A stretch of 64,000 nucleotides of DNA from Candidatus Anammoximicrobium sp. (GTDB taxonomy: Bacteria; Planctomycetota; Planctomycetia; Pirellulales; Pirellulaceae), in the NCBI GenBank assembly GCA_012515235.1, contig JAAYYU010000075.1, positions 40,509-104,508 on the forward strand, read 5' to 3'. Below are positions 1-8,731 of the stretch, one piece after another. A program made the position numbers and the translations under genes. Under the pieces are notes generated by a model. It made no database searches. It was not told the DNA's origin and saw only the letters and a program-made list of their open reading frames with translations. Every line of letters begins with the position of its first letter. Position 1 is the first letter of the stretch.

Positions 1-1018
1 TCACCGCCCGGCCGCCGCGCGCTGCGGCCGCGGCCGCGACGATCGAGGCACATTTCAGGTCGTAGACCACCGTCGGGCTGTCAAAGAAATGTCGGATCAA
101 CAGCACGGCCAGTTGTTCGGGCCGCACAACGCGCCCGGCGTGGTCGACGAAAAGGACGCGATCGCCGTCGCCGTCCAGGGCGATTCCCAAGTCGCTGCCC
201 CGTTCCAACACGGCCCCGATCAACGGCAGCAGGTTTTCATCGCGAGCCGGGTTGGGAGTTTGGGCCGAAAAATCCGGGTCGATGGCCGGCGTCAGCGCGG
301 TGACGGCGGCGCCGGCACGAGCCAGCACGCGGGGGGCGATGTGAGTGCATGCGCCGGCCATGGCGTCCAGAACCACCGCCAGGGACGGCTCCGGCCCTCG
401 TTCCCAGGCTCCCGCCTGGGAACGCACTGCCTCGCCGGCTCCGCCGGCCGGATGCGCGGCAAAGCCTTGCGATCCGTGGGGGACGGGGTGGAGTCCCGTC
501 ACCCGAGGGCTCCGACGCGCCGGTGAGCCAAGGCCAACGAATTCGCCGGCCTCCCGGAGCACCCAGTCCTCGTACTCTGTTCCCACTTCGTGGCAGATCA
601 CCGTGCCGCGGGGACCGGCGGCAGCAAGTGTTGCGCAACCGGCTTCCAGTTCTTGAACCAACGGCGGGACCGCCGGCCGGCCGGCCACCAGGAACTTGAT
701 CCCGTTGTCCCGAGCCGGGTTGTGCGAGGCCGTGACGACGGCGGCACTTCGACAACCCAGTCGCCGGGCGGCGAAGTAGACGACCGGCGTCGGTCGCTGA
801 CCGACGTCGTGAACCGCCAGGCCGGCGGCGAGCAAGCCTTCGATGAACTCCGACTTCAGGACCGGCGTGCTGCGGCGGAAGTCGCCGCCCACGCAGACCG
901 CAGCGTCGCCGCGCGCGAGAATCATCTGCCCCAGCGAACGGCCGATGCGGCGGGCCTCTTCCGACCCCCACTCCCGGCCTACCTCGCCGCGAACGTCACA
1001 AGCCTTGAAGATGCTCAC
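1..1018 (-). CDS. Phosphoglucomutase/phosphomannomutase-family protein (3' end outside window)
   Basis: Interconverts hexose 1- and 6-phosphates in the cytoplasm; the exact sugar is not decidable here. Reading from a GTG at 1018, the frame stays open to base 1, giving at least 339 residues. It shows the phosphoserine loop TASHNPARDNGIKF (residues about 96-109) and the metal loop LDGDGDR (about 281-287), in the order and spacing of alpha-D-phosphohexomutases. The C-terminal phosphate-binding domain lies beyond the window. The start overlaps the stop of the upstream FGGY kinase gene by 4 nt (GTGA), so translation is probably coupled. Oddity: residues about 164-211 (bases 386-531) are a low-complexity Gly/Pro/Arg insert between the first and second domains, encoded by a hairpin-rich repeat that keeps the frame open. 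Whether the protein is still active cannot be told from sequence. Confidence 0.88.
   Translation of the reverse strand, partial: MSIFKACDVRGEVGREWGSEEARRIGRSLGQMILARGDAAVCVGGDFRRSTPVLKSEFIEGLLAAGLAVHDVGQRPTPVVYFAARRLGCRSAAVVTASHNPARDNGIKFLVAGRPAVPPLVQELEAGCATLAAAGPRGTVICHEVGTEYEDWVLREAGEFVGLGSPARRSPRVTGLHPVPHGSQGFAAHPAGGAGEAVRSQAGAWERGPEPSLAVVLDAMAGACTHIAPRVLARAGAAVTALTPAIDPDFSAQTPNPARDENLLPLIGAVLERGSDLGIALDGDGDRVLFVDHAGRVVRPEQLAVLLIRHFFDSPTVVYDLKCASIVAAAAAARGGRAV
399..500. repeat. Hairpin-rich dispersed-type repeat inside the phosphohexomutase gene
   Basis: Three stem-loops lie in tandem. An 11-bp perfect inverted repeat, CGTTCCCAGGC at 399-409 and its complement at 414-424, has a 4-nt loop. 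A GCCGGC pair lies at 434-439 and 443-448. GACGGG at 482-487 pairs with CCCGTC at 495-500. The first motif resembles short palindromes I recall being dispersed in planctomycete genomes; I cannot confirm the copy number here. The segment coincides with the extra residues in the surrounding protein. Confidence 0.65.
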
Positions 1019-2463
1019 AGGTAGCCTCGCTCTCGCAACGCCGCTGGGAACTGTTCCCGCGACTCGGCGTAAGCGGCGACCAACTGCGGCTCCGGTTCCA
1101 CCGTCCGTCCCGGACGCACGATCGCCGCCACGGCTTCGCGGCAGCTGCCCGCGTGCGGCAGCGCGGCCAGCACCGCCGCCCCCACGGCACACTGCGGGTG
1201 CCTCGGCACCGCGTAGGTCCGGCCGCTGACCGCCGCACGGATCCGCAGCCACGTTTCCCCCGCCGCGGCGCCGCCGGTGGCATACACGGTCGGGCCGATC
1301 CGCAGGCCCAAGGCCTCCAGCCGATCGCTGGCCAAACGTTCCAGAAAAGCCGTTCCCTCCATGCCGGCGGCGAACCGGACGACGGAATCTCCGATCGGCT
1401 CCAGGCCAAACCCGGTGGCCGTCGCGCACGCGAACGGAAACCGCTCGCCAGTCTTGACCAGCGGATAGGCGATCCGCCGGGTGGGCAGCCGATCGGCCGC
1501 TTCTCGTCCCAAACGTTCCAAGTCCTCCCCGCGGAAGAACCTCTCGACCCAGTCCGCTCCCGTGCTGGACGCGGCGCCGGGCAAGTAGCCGCCCGCCGGA
1601 TGCCGGTGATTGTACACCACCGCGTCGGGATCGAGCAGCGGCTGCGGACTGATCGCCTTGAAAACCAAAGTGGTCCCCAACGTCACGTTCAGATCGCCCG
1701 GTTCCTTGGCTCCCGACGCCAGGCAGCCGGCGAGCCCGTCGGTGGCGCCGGCCACGACCGGCACGCTGGCCGGCAGGCCTGTCGCCGCGGCGGCCTCGGC
1801 CGTGACCCGCCCCACGGGCGTTCCCGGCAAGACCACCTCGGGCAACAGCCGGCGGGGAATTCCCAACCGGGATTCGAGCGCCGCCGGCCATTGCATCCGG
1901 CCCGGATCGACGCCCGTCTTCAACGCTGTCGAGACGTCCGTCACGTCGTACCGGCCGCAGAGCCCGCCGACGATCCAATCCGTCTGATGCACCACCCGGC
2001 GACAACGGCAAAACAGGTCGGGCTCGTGCCGCGCAAAGTGCAGCAGCTTGGACAACGCAAACGAGGCGGCCACATGAATGCCATACGGCGCCAGCACGTC
2101 GCGCACGGCTTCCGCAGCCTCTTCCGCCTCGGCCACGGCCCGCAGATCGCTGTACATCACACCCGGCGTCAGCGGCCGGTGGTTCTCGTCCACCAGCAGA
2201 AACGTGCCAGAGGTCGCGTCCACCGCGATGCCGGCGATCTCGCACCGAGCCGGCAACCGGGCGGTCACTTCGCGCAGCGCCGCGGCGGCCGCCGCCGTCC
2301 AGGCCAGCGGATCCTGCTCCACGCGCGGCCCCAGAACGCGGGCCGCCGCCGGCGGTAAATCCGCGCGCCCCTCGGCGAGCAATTGCCCGCGAAAATTCAT
2401 GGCCACGGCACGAGCACCGCCCGTGCCGACGTCCAAGCCGATACAGATCAGGTCTGGGGACAT
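1015..2463 (-). CDS. FGGY-family carbohydrate kinase, D-ribulokinase-like
   Basis: ATP-dependent phosphorylation of a free sugar or ketose. The 482-residue product has the N-terminal phosphate loop GLDVGTGGARA, a second motif VDATSGT, MYSDLRA, and the catalytic-Asp region VAGATDGLAG followed by LNVTLGTTLVFK. The motifs VDATSGT and MYSDLRA recall the XK-1/SePSK D-ribulose kinase group more than classical xylulokinase, but substrate assignment is inference. I chose ATG 2463 because GAGGGG lies about 6 nt upstream. A TTG at 2487 overlapping the phosphoglucomutase stop (TTGA) would add 8 residues. Middle gene of a three-gene minus-strand operon between two phosphohexomutases, consistent with funnelling a sugar into sugar-phosphate pools. 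Confidence 0.87.
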   Translation of the reverse strand: MSPDLICIGLDVGTGGARAVAMNFRGQLLAEGRADLPPAAARVLGPRVEQDPLAWTAAAAAALREVTARLPARCEIAGIAVDATSGTFLLVDENHRPLTPGVMYSDLRAVAEAEEAAEAVRDVLAPYGIHVAASFALSKLLHFARHEPDLFCRCRRVVHQTDWIVGGLCGRYDVTDVSTALKTGVDPGRMQWPAALESRLGIPRRLLPEVVLPGTPVGRVTAEAAAATGLPASVPVVAGATDGLAGCLASGAKEPGDLNVTLGTTLVFKAISPQPLLDPDAVVYNHRHPAGGYLPGAASSTGADWVERFFRGEDLERLGREAADRLPTRRIAYPLVKTGERFPFACATATGFGLEPIGDSVVRFAAGMEGTAFLERLASDRLEALGLRIGPTVYATGGAAAGETWLRIRAAVSGRTYAVPRHPQCAVGAAVLAALPHAGSCREAVAAIVRPGRTVEPEPQLVAAYAESREQFPAALRERGYL

Positions 2464-2483
2464 GGGGCGCCCCTCGCCGCAAC

Positions 2484-4748
2484 TCAACGCGGCGCGCGGA
2501 GGATCTCCCGCAACTCGTCCGCGATGGCCTTGGCGTCGGCCATCAGCTTCTGTTTCTTTTCGATCAGGTCAGTTTCCGTGGCCAGGTCGCGGAGTTGGAT
2601 GTGGAACCGCAACGAATTGCCGGTTCCCGACGGCCGAACCGTGACGTGATTGAAGGGCTTGCCGTCGTGGGTGGGGTCTTCCAGGTAGAACCGCACGCCC
2701 TCGTCCGGGAACTGGAAATCGTACGTCGGCGGGTAGATCGCGTCATACTTGCCCGTCCGGTAGATGCAGGCGGAAACTGCCCGGCGGCCCGCGATTTGGA
2801 AATCGTGGGCCATGGCCAGTTGGAAGAAGCCTAGGGCGCGGCGGAGGATCTCCTTCTTTTTCCGGTCGCCTTCGATCCCCGGATATTCGCCGTCCATCGG
2901 GTCCGGTTCGTAGTGGTTGACGAACAGTCCGATCGCCGGATCGAGGAAGACGTGTTTGTCGATCAACTCGAAGATCGTCGTTCCCTGCGACTTGGCCCAG
3001 GCGGCGACTTCGGCGACCAGCAGGGCCGCCAGCGTTCCGTCTTTGTCGCGGACATGACCGCCGACGCCCAGCGACCGATCATCCGGAGGCTGGCCGCCCA
3101 GGAGGGAGAAGCCGTTGCTCTGCTCCATCGCGCCGATGTTGAACGACCGCTGGCCGTTGTTCATGTCCTGGTATTCGCAGACGAACGGGTCGCACAGTTC
3201 CGCCGTCTTGCCCAGCCGGCCTTCGTCCAGCGCCGGGATCGGCTTGCCGTCCCACACGTCGCGGACAGCTGCTGCCAAAGCGGCAAAACCGACCCACGTC
3301 TTGATGACTCCCAAGCCGTGTTTGCGGGCCAACAGAACGATGCTGTCGGACGTGGTGTGCGACTGGACGATGAATCGTTTTTCGGCGTCCAAGGCCTGTC
3401 CGTGCAGCTCCGTCTCGCGGTGCAGCCGGTACCACAGCAGCAGCGCCCACATCGAGTCGGCCGGCAGCAGCATCCAATCCTGGCCACCGTACAGAGGACG
3501 CTGGGCGGGAGGCACCTTGACGACCACGCCGCAGCGGTCGGCGTCGGGGTCCGTGCCGATCAGAATATCGACGTCATCAAAGCTGCCGTATTCGGCTCGG
3601 AAGGCTTCGACTGCCGTCTTGGCCGCACGTGCGTCGCCGGGGTCCGGCTGCTGTTCGCGTCCGGGGTCGCTGCAAAACGACGGGAACAAGCCGTTCAGGT
3701 CATTCAGTCCCCCGTGCGTGATGACCTTGACGTCCGCAAAGCCGACGTCCTTCAGCAGTCGCGGGACCGCGCGCCGCCCGGCGCCGTGGAAAGCACAGTA
3801 GCCGATGTGCAGCGGTTCCGGCGCCGCTTGTTGCTGGGCCGCCAGGTCGGTCATCAGGAACGTCTTCACGTGCGCGGCGTGCTGCCCGTGCAGGTTCATC
3901 ACGCGGTCTTCCCGTCCGCAATAGTCGAACGTCGGAAGCCGCTCGTCGCCGCCCAGGAAGACCAGTCGCTCGGGCGGCGCTTCGGCAAACGGACACAATT
4001 TGACGGCGGACGTTTTCGCCTTGGCGATGTACTTATTGTACATCTCGTTGCGGGCGCTCGGATCGAATTGCGATCCGTTGGCGCACGAGAGCTTGTAGCC
4101 GTTGTATCGATAGTCGTTGTGACTTGCCGAAATCAGAATTCCGATATCGGCTTTGATGCCCTCGTACGGGATGGCGAAGGTCATTTCCGGATACGGGCAC
4201 GGCTCGTCGAAGAAGTAGACCGTGTAGTCGTAGGCCAGAAAAAGCTCCGCCACGATCTTGGCCAGATCGAACCCTCGCACGCGGCTGTCGTAGCCGATCA
4301 CGACCTTTTGGAACGGCGGATTCTGGCCTTTGCCGTATCGGGCGACGCCTGCCGAGGTCAGCAACAGGACCACTTCGTTGATTGTGTTGGGGCCTTTCAG
4401 GATCGGCGCCCCGATGCCTTCCGCGTGAAGGCGGACGACCGACTCGCGGTCAAAGGCCATCATGCCGCGGATGCCGCCCGTGCCGAATCGCGCTTGCTGC
4501 CGAAAGGCGTTGACCAGGTCCTCCCAACGCTCCTGCTGGATCGCCTCGCTCAGGCCCTCGACCAACTTGGGCGAGATCCGCCGCAGGTCCCGGTTCTTCA
4601 ACCAGCTCTTGATCGAAGAGAACGTGTTCTTGGCGGCCAAGGCATACGACTGCTCGTCAATTCGTCCTTCCTGCAACGCGCCCGTCAAGTAGTCGGTCAC
4701 GCCCTTCTCGACAGATTCAAGCAATGCGTCGATGGATACTTTTGCCAT
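2484..4748 (-). CDS. Phosphoglucomutase/phosphomannomutase, long form
   Basis: Alpha-D-phosphohexomutase of 754 residues, much longer than the usual 450-600. The N-terminal motif RFGTGGIRGMM matches the family substrate-entry loop. The catalytic serine loop is ISASHNDYRYNGYK and the metal loop is GTDPDADRCG. The C-terminal VRPSGTGNSLRF is the phosphate-binding loop. All four functional loops are intact, so an active enzyme is expected. The extra length comes from an N-terminal helical segment of about 95 residues and insertions in domains 2 and 3. ATG 4748 is preferred over the in-frame TTG at 4754 because AAAGGA lies about 7 nt before it. First gene of the operon with the FGGY kinase and the second mutase. 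Confidence 0.92.
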   Translation of the reverse strand: MAKVSIDALLESVEKGVTDYLTGALQEGRIDEQSYALAAKNTFSSIKSWLKNRDLRRISPKLVEGLSEAIQQERWEDLVNAFRQQARFGTGGIRGMMAFDRESVVRLHAEGIGAPILKGPNTINEVVLLLTSAGVARYGKGQNPPFQKVVIGYDSRVRGFDLAKIVAELFLAYDYTVYFFDEPCPYPEMTFAIPYEGIKADIGILISASHNDYRYNGYKLSCANGSQFDPSARNEMYNKYIAKAKTSAVKLCPFAEAPPERLVFLGGDERLPTFDYCGREDRVMNLHGQHAAHVKTFLMTDLAAQQQAAPEPLHIGYCAFHGAGRRAVPRLLKDVGFADVKVITHGGLNDLNGLFPSFCSDPGREQQPDPGDARAAKTAVEAFRAEYGSFDDVDILIGTDPDADRCGVVVKVPPAQRPLYGGQDWMLLPADSMWALLLWYRLHRETELHGQALDAEKRFIVQSHTTSDSIVLLARKHGLGVIKTWVGFAALAAAVRDVWDGKPIPALDEGRLGKTAELCDPFVCEYQDMNNGQRSFNIGAMEQSNGFSLLGGQPPDDRSLGVGGHVRDKDGTLAALLVAEVAAWAKSQGTTIFELIDKHVFLDPAIGLFVNHYEPDPMDGEYPGIEGDRKKKEILRRALGFFQLAMAHDFQIAGRRAVSACIYRTGKYDAIYPPTYDFQFPDEGVRFYLEDPTHDGKPFNHVTVRPSGTGNSLRFHIQLRDLATETDLIEKKQKLMADAKAIADELREILRAPR

Positions 4749-4817
4749 TCCCAATCCTTTCTCGTCACGGCGACTGCCTCGAACTCCCGCCCGGAAGGGC
4801 GCACTCCAAGCGCCTTC

Positions 4818-4846
4818 ATCATATCGGCCTGAAAGGCCGGTGACCA
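4818..4846 (-). promoter_or_regulatory. Candidate sigma70-type promoter for the phosphoglucomutase operon
   Basis: On the minus strand, TGGTCA (4846-4841) and TATGAT (4823-4818) are 17 bp apart. This places a transcript start about 60 nt before ATG 4748. The -10 is good and the -35 matches 4 of 6 positions. Planctomycete promoters are poorly defined, so this is tentative. Confidence 0.35.
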
Positions 4847-4975
4847 GACCCGGATGATCAACGCTGGCGAAGGCGTTATCGGATCAGCCGCGCGGCCAAA
4901 GCTTTGCCTCTGGGAACGACCGGGCTTCGACGAAACCAGGACCCGAGGCCTCGCGGTGCGTCGGCAACCCGGCGG

Positions 4976-5923
4976 TCATCGGCGCCTTCGCTGAACGGCT
5001 TTCTGTCCTTCGGACGCGGGGGTAAACATATCCGCCCGCGTGAGCCCCAACTCACCGGCCATGGCCAGCGAGTAATCGAGCTGGCCCATTTTCGGATAGC
5101 GACCGTTGGTGCCAAAGCAGAACTTCACGCCCTGCGCCTTGGCGACTTCCAGGAAACGGCGTTTGGGCAGTCGGTAACCGGAACTGATCTCGATCGCGAC
5201 CCCGTACTTGACCGCCGCGTTGGCGACACGGCGGATACGCGCTTCGGTCCAGTACAGGTCATAGTCCACGGCCAGCGGCGCGGGCAACCAGGAAACGTTG
5301 GCCAGAATGTCGATCGGCTGCTGTTCGAGGATGGCGACGTACCAGTCGACGTAGCGATCCATGAACGCCTGCTTGTCAGCCATGTCGACCCGCGTCTCGA
5401 CGTCCTTTTCCCAAAGCTTCACCCGCTGCCCGTCGCGGCCGGGGAACGTCATCGCATCGGTCAGAATGTAGTCCAAGCGGGCGAGCATCTTTTGCGAGAA
5501 GCAGCCGACCCAATCGGTCCACTCGGTCTGCACGCCTCGGTACACCGGCTTGCCGTCCAGCATCGCCAGGTAGCGGCCCAACTCGTCGTCGTTGCTCAGC
5601 ACCACCGGATACTTGTTTTCCTTCGTGCCGGCGTGTTCGACGATCCCGAACTTGACGCCGCGCTCTTCGGCCAGCTTCAGGACCTGGTCGATCGTGCTGT
5701 TGTCCAGGTGGACGTGCAGATCCAGCCGCGGGAGGTCGGCGGCAGGGGGGCCTGCCGGCGGCGTCGATTCGGCGCATCGTCCCGTGGCGGGACGGGCCGC
5801 CAACGCTCCCAGCCCGGCCAGACCCGCGGCGAGAAACCTGCGGCGGGGGAGCCCGCTGGACGAGAAGACGGCGGAGGCGTGCTCAGAGGGTTGACGGCGA
5901 GGGGAGCGAAGTGGGTTCGTCAT
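4976..5923 (-). CDS. Tat-exported PHP-domain metal-dependent hydrolase
   Basis: A 315-residue protein with a twin-arginine signal (LPRRRFLAAGLAGLG, about residues 24-38) followed by an Ala-rich cleavage region. The mature part begins with LDLHVHLDN, the DxHxH metal motif of PHP-domain phosphoesterases. GIVEHAG and a C-terminal FGTNGRYPKMG follow, the latter in the place where histidinol-phosphatase-like PHP proteins carry late metal ligands (usually GSDAH-like). No biosynthetic role is implied, because the protein is exported. ATG 5923 is chosen for the AAGGAAAC ribosome site about 7 nt upstream. An upstream in-frame ATG (6028) would hide the Tat signal. The gene stands alone, separated by 227 nt from the phosphoglucomutase operon. 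The true substrate is unknown. Confidence 0.8.
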   Translation of the reverse strand: MTNPLRSPRRQPSEHASAVFSSSGLPRRRFLAAGLAGLGALAARPATGRCAESTPPAGPPAADLPRLDLHVHLDNSTIDQVLKLAEERGVKFGIVEHAGTKENKYPVVLSNDDELGRYLAMLDGKPVYRGVQTEWTDWVGCFSQKMLARLDYILTDAMTFPGRDGQRVKLWEKDVETRVDMADKQAFMDRYVDWYVAILEQQPIDILANVSWLPAPLAVDYDLYWTEARIRRVANAAVKYGVAIEISSGYRLPKRRFLEVAKAQGVKFCFGTNGRYPKMGQLDYSLAMAGELGLTRADMFTPASEGQKAVQRRRR

Positions 5924-6321
5924 GGTGAGGTTTCCTTCGGTTGGACGGTGCAAGACAGGGATGGCCGTCGGCGCCGGCAGCCAGTCGAGCCGAAGCCGTG
6001 GAATCAACCAGGCAAGCCGGATCGCCAACCCCGCTTATCGTAGCGGAGCCCCGCCAGTCCTGCCACGCGGGGTCCAAGGCGGCGGGGGCCAGCCTGGTCC
6101 CTGGCCGGGGAAACCAGGCGGCCTTGGCAACCGGGCGGCCGCTACCATCGCTTCCGGCCGCCGCGGTTGCCGCCGTCCAACGAGTTACTGCCGATTCCGG
6201 TCTGCCTTTGCCGTAGTCGCTGCGAGCTCCCCCGCTCCTTGCTACCGGTCGATTGATCTGCCGCTTACAATGGCATACGATTCTGGCCATCGTCAAGCTG
6301 CAATGTCAGGCGGGAGGGACA
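5924..6321. other. Divergent intergenic region between PHP gene and DNA methyltransferase
   Basis: Nearly 400 bases without a supported gene. It holds leader sequence for two divergent genes, including the methyltransferase promoter candidate at 6253-6281. The small palindrome CCGCT...AGCGG near 6031-6046 could be a regulatory stem. Nothing else is recognised. Confidence 0.5.
6253..6281 (+). promoter_or_regulatory. Candidate promoter of the DNA methyltransferase gene
   Basis: TTGATC (6253-6258) and TACGAT (6276-6281) are 17 bp apart, each matching 4 of 6 consensus positions. The leader to ATG 6322 would be about 34 nt. Its position also argues against translation starting at 6253. Confidence 0.35.
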
Positions 6322-8076
6322 ATGGTGGGGCTGCCGATCAATACCATCCATCAAGGGGACTGCGTCGAGATGCTGCGCCGGCTGGCGCCGGGTTCGGTGC
6401 ATCTTGCATTTGCCGATCCGCCGTTCAACATCGGGTACAAGTACGACGTGTACGACGACCGAAGGCGAGCCGACGAATACCTTGACTGGTCGCGGGATTG
6501 GATCACGGGCGTTCATCGGGCACTGCGGCCCAGCGGCACGTTCTGGCTGGCGATTGGGGACGAGTTTGCCGCCGAACTGAAGCTGATCGCCCAGAGGGAC
6601 ATCGGTTTCAGCTGCCGGACCTGGGTCATCTGGTACTATACGTTTGGCGTCAACTGCCGCCGGGGTTTCAGCCGGTCGCACACGCACCTGTTTCACTTCG
6701 TCAAGGATCCGCGGGATTTCACCTTCAACGAAAGCAATCCGGCCGCCCGTGTCCCGTCGGCCCGGCAGTTGGTGTACGCCGACTTGCGCGCCAATCCGCG
6801 CGGGCGACTGCCGGACAACACGTGGATTCTGCGGCCGCAGGATGCGCCGCGCAGTTTTGCTCCCGATCACGACACGTGGTACTTTCCCCGCGTTGCCGGA
6901 ACGTTCAAGGAGCGCGAGGGATTTCACGGCTGTCAGATGCCCGAACAACTGCTGGGCCGGATCATCCGCCTCTGTTCCAACCCGATGGACGTGGTCCTCG
7001 ATCCGTTTGGGGGCAGCGGCACGACCCTGGCCGTCGCCAAAAAACTTGGCCGGCAATGGATCGGGATTGAATTATCGGCCGAGTACGTCGACCGCGTCCG
7101 CACTCGTCTGGAGCAGGCCCAAGTCGGCGCCCCGTTGGACGGCGCGGAAGACCCCCGAAAAAGCGCGCCCACGACGAAACGCGGGAAACAGCAGAAGAAA
7201 CTGGTCGCGAGTCTGCCTACGTTCAAAAACAACCGTCCCACGATCCCCGCCGGCGAGCGTGCGGAGTTGACGCGGGCGGTGATCCAAGCGTACCAATTCC
7301 TGCCCGGCGGTTACTCGGCCGACTATGTGCTCGCCGATCCGGAGTTGAATGCGTCGTTCATCGCCGAATGCGAGCGGCAACAGGTGCCGGGCGATCCCGT
7401 CATCTGGAACCAGATGCTGCTGAGAGTCCGCAAGCAGGGCAAGCTGCCGCGGATTGCCAAACGCCGGTCGGGGCGGACCGCGGACGAGGCGGACGATTAC
7501 GCCTTTGCCAGCGAAGTGGCCCTGCATCGGCTGAGCGTCGATTTTGACACCACACTGGACGGCGTTTTGTGCGATCCGGCGTTGGCCCAACGGTTCGACG
7601 ACATCGCGGCCCTGTTCGACCCCGGACAGCACTCGCCGCTGGAATATCGCTGGGCAGCCCTGTCGCTGCGCAAGCGCGCCAAGTGGGCCAAGCGGTTGGC
7701 GACCCGGTTCGAGTCGTGGCGGAGCCAGGAACTGCCGCCGCCGGTGCCGCTGGCCAAGTGGAATGCGGACAAGGCGGCCGAGTACGCCGTTTCGGGTGTC
7801 TATGCCCTGCTCACGCGCCAACGGCATTGTCTGTTCATCGGGACGACCGTGGACGTGGGGCGGCAGATTCAACAGATCCTGCAAACCGCGTCCTGGAAGG
7901 AGTTGGAGCCCACTGCGGCCCACATCGTCCAAGCCAAAAAGGCCGGTATCTTGGGACTGAAGGCCGTCTTGATCCAACGCCTGCACCCGCTGATGAACTC
8001 GCAACTGCTGTTTCCGCAGACAGCCACCGAGACCACAGACGACCTGGTTACCGATCCGCAAATGCTTTTGGGGTAA
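6322..8076 (+). CDS. Orphan beta-class DNA methyltransferase with degenerate GIY-YIG-like C-terminus
   Basis: Transfers a methyl group from S-adenosylmethionine to the exocyclic amino group of adenine or cytosine. The catalytic motif DPPFNIGYKYD (residues about 32-42) precedes the AdoMet motif DPFGGSGTT (about 227-235). This is the beta-class order of N6-adenine or N4-cytosine enzymes. Residues about 300-480 form an unrecognised helical region. Residues about 490-575 read SGVYALL...HCLFIG...VLIQRLHPLMN, which follows the GIY-YIG nuclease layout, but the usual catalytic Glu before LI seems replaced, so nuclease activity is doubtful. No restriction enzyme gene lies beside it. ATG 6322 is chosen because GGGAGGG lies 4-5 nt upstream. 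Total 584 residues. Confidence 0.85.
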   Translation: MVGLPINTIHQGDCVEMLRRLAPGSVHLAFADPPFNIGYKYDVYDDRRRADEYLDWSRDWITGVHRALRPSGTFWLAIGDEFAAELKLIAQRDIGFSCRTWVIWYYTFGVNCRRGFSRSHTHLFHFVKDPRDFTFNESNPAARVPSARQLVYADLRANPRGRLPDNTWILRPQDAPRSFAPDHDTWYFPRVAGTFKEREGFHGCQMPEQLLGRIIRLCSNPMDVVLDPFGGSGTTLAVAKKLGRQWIGIELSAEYVDRVRTRLEQAQVGAPLDGAEDPRKSAPTTKRGKQQKKLVASLPTFKNNRPTIPAGERAELTRAVIQAYQFLPGGYSADYVLADPELNASFIAECERQQVPGDPVIWNQMLLRVRKQGKLPRIAKRRSGRTADEADDYAFASEVALHRLSVDFDTTLDGVLCDPALAQRFDDIAALFDPGQHSPLEYRWAALSLRKRAKWAKRLATRFESWRSQELPPPVPLAKWNADKAAEYAVSGVYALLTRQRHCLFIGTTVDVGRQIQQILQTASWKELEPTAAHIVQAKKAGILGLKAVLIQRLHPLMNSQLLFPQTATETTDDLVTDPQMLLG

Positions 8077-8209
8077 TTGCTTGCGTCATGCCGAGGAGCC
8101 GTGCGGGCAGGCCTTGATCGATAAAGTCGGGGCAATAACTACTCGGATGCTCGGCGAACAGTTTGAGTACTTTTCGGTCTCTCGTTCGCTTAAGTGATTG
8201 TGGCGGCAG

Positions 8210-8731
8210 ATGGAAACGGCGACGACGCCAGACACGACAGGCTTCGATCCTGCGCAACTGATCGAGAAGTATCAAGTTGGCGTGTGGCGTTATCTGCGGG
8301 CCCTGGGCTGTGAGCCGGCGTTGGCGGACGACTTGACCCAGGAGACGTTTCTGTCGGTGCTGCGGCATCCCTTTACGGATTTTGGCGCCCCAGCGACTGC
8401 GGCTTACCTGCGCAAGATCGCCCACAACGAGTTCATTTCCTCGCGGCGGAGGGCGGGCAAGGTCATTGCGGTCGAGAACATCGAGGAGTTCGATCAGGCC
8501 TGGGAGCAGTGGGCCGGAGACGACGATGGAGAGGCAAAAGTGGAGGCCTTGCGTGAATGCCTCCAGGAGTTGACGCCACGGGCTCGACTGGCACTGGACC
8601 TGCGGTTCCAGAAGCGGGAGTCGCGGGCGAACATTGCAGCAGCGTTGGGCATTTCCGAACACGGCGCAAAGAACCTGATGCAGCGGGCTAAACAAGCGTT
8701 GCGAAAGTGCATCGAGGGCAGAGCACGGTGA
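8210..8731 (+). CDS. ECF-type RNA polymerase sigma factor
   Basis: A 173-residue sigma70-family factor. Region 2 includes YLRALGCEPALADDLTQETF, with the DDLTQETF core typical of ECF factors, and AYLRKIAHNEFISSRRR. Region 4 is LTPRARLALDLRF followed by the helix-turn-helix NIAAALGISEHGAKNLMQRA. ATG 8210 is preferred; a TTG at 8198 is in frame, and neither has a strong ribosome site. The stop overlaps the GTG start of the next gene (GTGA at 8728-8731), which encodes a membrane protein with an anti-sigma-like N-terminus. The pair is therefore probably a sigma/anti-sigma module co-translated from one message. Confidence 0.9.
   Translation: METATTPDTTGFDPAQLIEKYQVGVWRYLRALGCEPALADDLTQETFLSVLRHPFTDFGAPATAAYLRKIAHNEFISSRRRAGKVIAVENIEEFDQAWEQWAGDDDGEAKVEALRECLQELTPRARLALDLRFQKRESRANIAAALGISEHGAKNLMQRAKQALRKCIEGRAR

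Noticed and set aside
4880..4975. Second copy of the hairpin repeat found in the mutase gene
   Set aside because: Only GCCTCTGGGAACG-like similarity remains, with no complementary arm, so it is at most a decayed copy.
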